DNA of 64,000 nt. It comes from Mycetocola tolaasinivorans. GTDB taxonomy: Bacteria > Actinomycetota > Actinomycetes > Actinomycetales > Microbacteriaceae. A program made the translations under genes and the position numbers. Within the stretch, counting starts at the first letter, position 1. The number at the start of each line of letters is the position of its first letter. The stretch lies in contig NZ_RCUX01000002.1 in the NCBI RefSeq assembly GCF_003667565.1, positions 124,001 through 188,000 on the forward strand. Reading direction: 5' to 3'. Below, one piece after another: positions 60,514 through 64,000 of this stretch. The notes under the pieces are model-generated. The model was not told the origin of the DNA. It was given only the letters and a program-made list of their open reading frames with translations, and made no database searches.

Positions 60514-62193
60514 ATGGCACTCCCAGGGGCACGTCCGGTTCGCGCAGCGCGAGGCACCGAGATCACCGCGAAAAGCTGGCAGACCGAGGCGGTGCTGCGC
60601 ATGCTGCACAACAACCTCGACCCCGAGGTGGCCGAGCGTCCCGACGACCTCGTCGTGTACGGCGGCACGGGCCGTGCGGCACGAGACTGGGCAAGCTTTG
60701 ACGCGATCACCCGCGAGCTCACCCACCTCGATGACGACGAGACGCTGCTGGTGCAGTCCGGCAAGCCGGTCGGGGTGTTCCGTACAAACGTGTGGGCGCC
60801 GCGCGTGCTGATCGCCAACTCCAACCTCGTGGGCGACTGGGCAACGTGGCCCGAGTTTCGCCGGCTCGAGGCCGAGGGGCTCACCATGTACGGCCAGATG
60901 ACCGCCGGATCCTGGATCTACATCGGCACCCAGGGCATCCTCCAGGGCACCTATGAAACCTTCGCCGCCATCGCCGAGAAGCGCTTCGGCGGGACCCTCG
61001 CCGGCACCCTCACCCTCACCGGCGGCTGCGGTGGAATGGGCGGCGCGCAGCCGCTCTCGGTCACCCTGAACGGCGGTGCCGTGCTGATCGTCGACGTCGA
61101 CATCGATCGCCTCAACCGTCGCGCCGGCAAGCGATACCTTGACCGCGTCGAGACCGATATCGATCGCGCCCTCGAACTCGTGCTCGAGGCCAAGGCGAAC
61201 CGCACCGCGCTGTCGGTCGGGCTCGTGGGCAACGCCGCCGAGGTGTTCCCCGAGCTGCTGCGCCGCGGCGTCCCGATCGACATCGTGACCGACCAGACCT
61301 CCGCCCACGACCCACTGTCCTACCTCCCGGTGGGCTACACCGTCGCCGAGTGGGCCGAACGCGCCGCCGCCGACCCCGAAACCTTCACCCTCGACGCTCG
61401 CGCCTCGATGGCCGCACACGTGAGGGCGATGGTCGAGTTCCAGGACGCCGGTGCCGAGGTGTTCGACTACGGCAACTCCATCCGTGACGAGGCCCGCCAC
61501 GGCGGTTACGATCGCGCATTCGAGTTCCCCGGCTTCGTCCCGGCCTACATTCGCCCGCTGTTCTGCGAGGGCCTTGGGCCGTTCCGCTGGGTCGCGCTTT
61601 CCGGAGACCCCGAAGACATCCGGGTCACCGACGAGGCCATTCTCGAGCTCTTCCCCGAAAACGAACACCTGCACCGCTGGATCCGCGCCGCCCAGGAACA
61701 CGTCGAATACGAGGGTCTGCCCGCCCGCATCTGCTGGCTCGGCTACGGCGACCGCGCGAAGGCAGCGGTGCGCTTCAACGAGCTGGTCGCCGAGGGCAAG
61801 GTCAGCGCGCCCATCGTGATCGGCCGCGACCACCTCGACTCCGGATCGGTCGCCTCGCCCTACCGCGAAACCGAATCCATGGCCGACGGCTCGGACGCCA
61901 TCGCCGACTGGCCCCTGCTCAACGCACTTACCGCCGCATCCTCGGGTGCCACCTGGGTGTCCATTCACCACGGCGGCGGCGTGGGCATCGGACGTTCGAT
62001 CCACTCGGGCCAGGTGTCCGTGGCCGACGGCACCCCGCTCGCCGCCGAACGCCTCTCGCGCCTGCTGACAAACGACCCCGGCATGGGCGTCATCCGGCAC
62101 GTGGATGCGGGCTACCAGCGTGCGGCAGATGTCGCCGCCGAACGCGGCGTACACATTCCGATGGAACCCACCATTCGCAACACCGGCAACTAG
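60514..62193 (+). CDS. hutU: Urocanate hydratase
   Basis: The second enzyme of histidine degradation, converting urocanate to imidazolonepropionate with tightly bound NAD+. It has 559 residues, the usual length. Landmarks are [13 protein letters not shown] near 172 for NAD binding and the catalytic Cys in [18 protein letters not shown] near 350-370. [15 protein letters not shown] lies near the end. GAAAGG precedes the ATG. hutI follows on the same strand after 110 bp. Confidence 0.97.
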   Translation: MALPGARPVRAARGTEITAKSWQTEAVLRMLHNNLDPEVAERPDDLVVYGGTGRAARDWASFDAITRELTHLDDDETLLVQSGKPVGVFRTNVWAPRVLIANSNLVGDWATWPEFRRLEAEGLTMYGQMTAGSWIYIGTQGILQGTYETFAAIAEKRFGGTLAGTLTLTGGCGGMGGAQPLSVTLNGGAVLIVDVDIDRLNRRAGKRYLDRVETDIDRALELVLEAKANRTALSVGLVGNAAEVFPELLRRGVPIDIVTDQTSAHDPLSYLPVGYTVAEWAERAAADPETFTLDARASMAAHVRAMVEFQDAGAEVFDYGNSIRDEARHGGYDRAFEFPGFVPAYIRPLFCEGLGPFRWVALSGDPEDIRVTDEAILELFPENEHLHRWIRAAQEHVEYEGLPARICWLGYGDRAKAAVRFNELVAEGKVSAPIVIGRDHLDSGSVASPYRETESMADGSDAIADWPLLNALTAASSGATWVSIHHGGGVGIGRSIHSGQVSVADGTPLAAERLSRLLTNDPGMGVIRHVDAGYQRAADVAAERGVHIPMEPTIRNTGN

Positions 62194-62303
62194 CCTGGGA
62201 CCGAGCGCGGGCACACCCGTGCCCGCGCTCAACTCCGGCCCCACGGCCAGCGCGCTACACCCGTGCGAAACACCAGCGTGAAACACCCTCGGGAGGACCC
62301 CAG

Positions 62304-63479
62304 ATGAGCACCCTGATCACCGGCATCGGCGAGCTGACCACCCACGATCCCGAACACTCAGGCGGGCGCCTGCGTGACGCCGCGGTGGTGATGGATGACG
62401 GTCTGATCGCCTGGGTCGGGCCCGCGGCGAACGCCCCCGCCGCCGATGAACGATACGACGCCGAGGGGCGCGCCGCGCTGCCCGGCTGGGTTGACTCCCA
62501 CACCCACCTGGTCTTCGCGGGGGACCGCACGGCGGAGTTCGAGGCGCGTATGGCCGGCGAAGCGTATGCGGCCGGTGGCATCAACGTGACCGTCGAGGCC
62601 ACCCGTGCCGCGACCGACGCACAACTCGAACGCGGCCTGATCCGCCACCTCGAGGAGGCCTACGGGGGCGGCACCACCACCCTGGAAACCAAGACGGGAT
62701 ACGGCCTGACCGTGGCCGATGAGCGGCGATCGGCGCAGATCGCGGCCCGCCACGTCGACGAGGTCACCTTCCTCGGGGCGCACGTTGTCCCCGCCGGAGC
62801 GGACCGGGCAGCCTATCTCGACCTCGTCACCGGCGAGATGCTGGACGCGGTGGCGGACACCGTCTCCGCCGTCGACGTCTTCTGCGAAACCGGCGCATTC
62901 GACGAGGCGGAAACCCGACGCATTCTCGCGGCCGCCACCGCGCGCGGCCTCGACACCCACGTCCACGGAAACCAGCTGGGGCACGGCCCCGGAGTGCGCC
63001 TCGCGGTGGAGCACGAATCGCTCAGCGTGGATCACCTCGGGTTCCTCACCGAAGGCGATATCGCGCTGCTCGCGGCCTCCGACACCGTCGCCACCGTGCT
63101 GCCTGCCTGTGACCTCTCGACGCGCATGCCGCTGGCCCCGGCCCGTGCGCTCCTCGACGCCGGCGCACACCTCGCTATTGCCAGCAACGCGAATCCCGGC
63201 ACCTCGTACACCTCGTCGATGGGATTCGCCGTGGCCACCGCGGTGCTCCAGATGCGCCTCACCGTGGCCGAGGCCGTGCGTGCCGCGACCCACGGTGGTG
63301 CCCGCGCCCTCGGCCGGCACCTCGACCGGCCGGGCAAACCTCGCGTGGGCGAGCTCACCGTGGGTGCCCGCGCCGACCTTCAGATACTCGATGCGCCCTC
63401 GGTCACCCACCTGGCGTATCGCCCCGGCATGCCGCTGACCCACGCGGTCTGGCGTGCCGGAAATCGCGTCCGCGGATAG
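62304..63479 (+). CDS. hutI: Imidazolonepropionase
   Basis: The third enzyme of histidine degradation, which hydrolyses imidazolonepropionate to formiminoglutamate. It is a 391-residue amidohydrolase with the metal site WVDSHTHLVFAGDR (near 63-76), ETKTGYGL near 132, HGNQLGHGPG near 220 and the substrate-binding ASNANPGTSYT near 294. hutH and the formiminoglutamate step are not in the window. A terminator hairpin follows. Confidence 0.96.
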   Translation: MSTLITGIGELTTHDPEHSGGRLRDAAVVMDDGLIAWVGPAANAPAADERYDAEGRAALPGWVDSHTHLVFAGDRTAEFEARMAGEAYAAGGINVTVEATRAATDAQLERGLIRHLEEAYGGGTTTLETKTGYGLTVADERRSAQIAARHVDEVTFLGAHVVPAGADRAAYLDLVTGEMLDAVADTVSAVDVFCETGAFDEAETRRILAAATARGLDTHVHGNQLGHGPGVRLAVEHESLSVDHLGFLTEGDIALLAASDTVATVLPACDLSTRMPLAPARALLDAGAHLAIASNANPGTSYTSSMGFAVATAVLQMRLTVAEAVRAATHGGARALGRHLDRPGKPRVGELTVGARADLQILDAPSVTHLAYRPGMPLTHAVWRAGNRVRG

Positions 63480-63503
63480 GGGAACGGGGAATCCGCCGAC
63501 GAG

Positions 63504-63538
63504 GAGGGCCGGCCGGGAGCTGCACCCGGCTGGCCCTC
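63504..63538. terminator. Terminator between hutI and the IclR gene
   Basis: GAGGGCC...CCGGG pairs with CCCGG...GGCCCTC around a short loop. It lies between convergent genes and can serve both. Confidence 0.75.
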
Positions 63539-63597
63539 GCCCCGTTGAGCCGTTCTCCCGCGGAGCGCTTCGAAGCCAAGGGGCGGAAAAACCCGAG

Positions 63598-64000
63598 CTA
63601 CGCCGTACGTCCGTAGATGCGCTGGGTCAGGGTATCCGCGGTCTGCTGCACCTGCTCAACAAGGCCCGCAATAGCTCCTGGGTCGACGGCCTCCGCGGCG
63701 AAGGTGACGGCAATACCGGCCACCGGCCAGCCGCGGTGATCATGGACAGCGCAGGCCACCGAGGAGAGGCCCGGGCTCACCGAGCCCTCCTCGGTCGCGT
63801 AGCCACGTCGCTGTACCTGGGTCAGGACCTCGCGCAGGCGTGCATAGCGGGTGATCTCATCCGGGCTTTCGCCGCGGGTCACAAACGACCCCTTATCCGG
63901 GAACAGCGCGCGCACCTGGGCCGTGGGCATCCCGGCCAGGATGGCCCGGCCGGTGGCGGTGAGCGGGGCAGGCAGACGCACGTCCACGTCGGTGATCAGC
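63598..64000 (-). CDS. IclR-family regulator (5' end cut by window edge)
   Basis: Only the C-terminal effector domain is visible, about 133 residues. PAPLTATGRAILAGM and SSVACAVHDHRGWPVAGIAV are typical of IclR ligand domains, and the end is VQQTADTLTQRIYG. The HTH lies beyond the right edge. Its place beside hutU and hutI suggests it controls histidine use. Reading continues without a stop to the edge. Confidence 0.88.
   Translation of the reverse strand, partial: LITDVDVRLPAPLTATGRAILAGMPTAQVRALFPDKGSFVTRGESPDEITRYARLREVLTQVQRRGYATEEGSVSPGLSSVACAVHDHRGWPVAGIAVTFAAEAVDPGAIAGLVEQVQQTADTLTQRIYGRTA

Overview
This window is high-GC actinobacterial DNA, most likely from a member of the Microbacteriaceae (order Micrococcales). 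Evidence for this: mycothiol synthase (mshD) sits next to an orphan GlnR regulator, followed by ppk1, a two-domain MutT1 and pstSCAB. There is a mycobacterial-type imuA'-imuB-dnaE2 mutasome under a TCGAAC-N4-GTTCGA SOS box, and an actinobacterial ZTP riboswitch precedes glyA-folD. Many genes appear leaderless, with a TANNNT -10 box exactly 6-7 nt before ATG or GTG. No insertion sequence, prophage or CRISPR array was seen. Two AT-richer or accessory islets stand out: a HEPN/Abi-like gene at 22.9 kb and a Fic toxin-antitoxin pair at 58.6-59.4 kb.

Layout: 1-5 kb holds a truncated GH20 hexosaminidase and a heterodimeric ABC exporter with one degenerate ATP site. 5-12.3 kb holds lipoproteins, an alkyltransferase-like protein, a GNAT enzyme, icd, a GlcD-like oxidase, a PL7 alginate lyase and purU. 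12.5-20.2 kb holds an MFS exporter and a six-gene Mrp antiporter operon (A/B fused, C to G). 20.2-26.9 kb holds a DUF1266 protein, nagA, the HEPN islet, ZTP riboswitch-glyA-folD and an aldose epimerase. 27-32.5 kb is a catabolic cluster (GntR, PdxA2-type dehydrogenase, MFS importer, lactonase-like amidohydrolase, four-carbon acid sugar kinase) that reads as a D-threonate or D-threonolactone route to dihydroxyacetone phosphate.

32.6-38.4 kb is the SOS mutasome. 38.4-44.9 kb holds small membrane proteins, a divergent Lrp/DUF2000 pair, a TetR-GAPDH pair, an SDR enzyme, tRNA-Lys and an unknown gene whose ribosome binding site points at a GTT codon. At 44,959-45,098 a promoter, a multibranched fold and an intrinsic terminator line up as a free-standing structured RNA that I cannot assign to a known family. 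45-56 kb holds an excalibur protein, an LAxTG surface protein, pstSCAB behind a PHO box, mutT1, ppk1, mshD and glnR.

56-64 kb holds small membrane proteins, nitrobindin, YgfZ, the Fic module, gpmA, hutU, hutI and a truncated IclR regulator. Most genes serve central metabolism, phosphate and nitrogen homeostasis or stress tolerance. The most novel-looking items are the structured RNA, the acid-sugar cluster and the two small defence or toxin islets.
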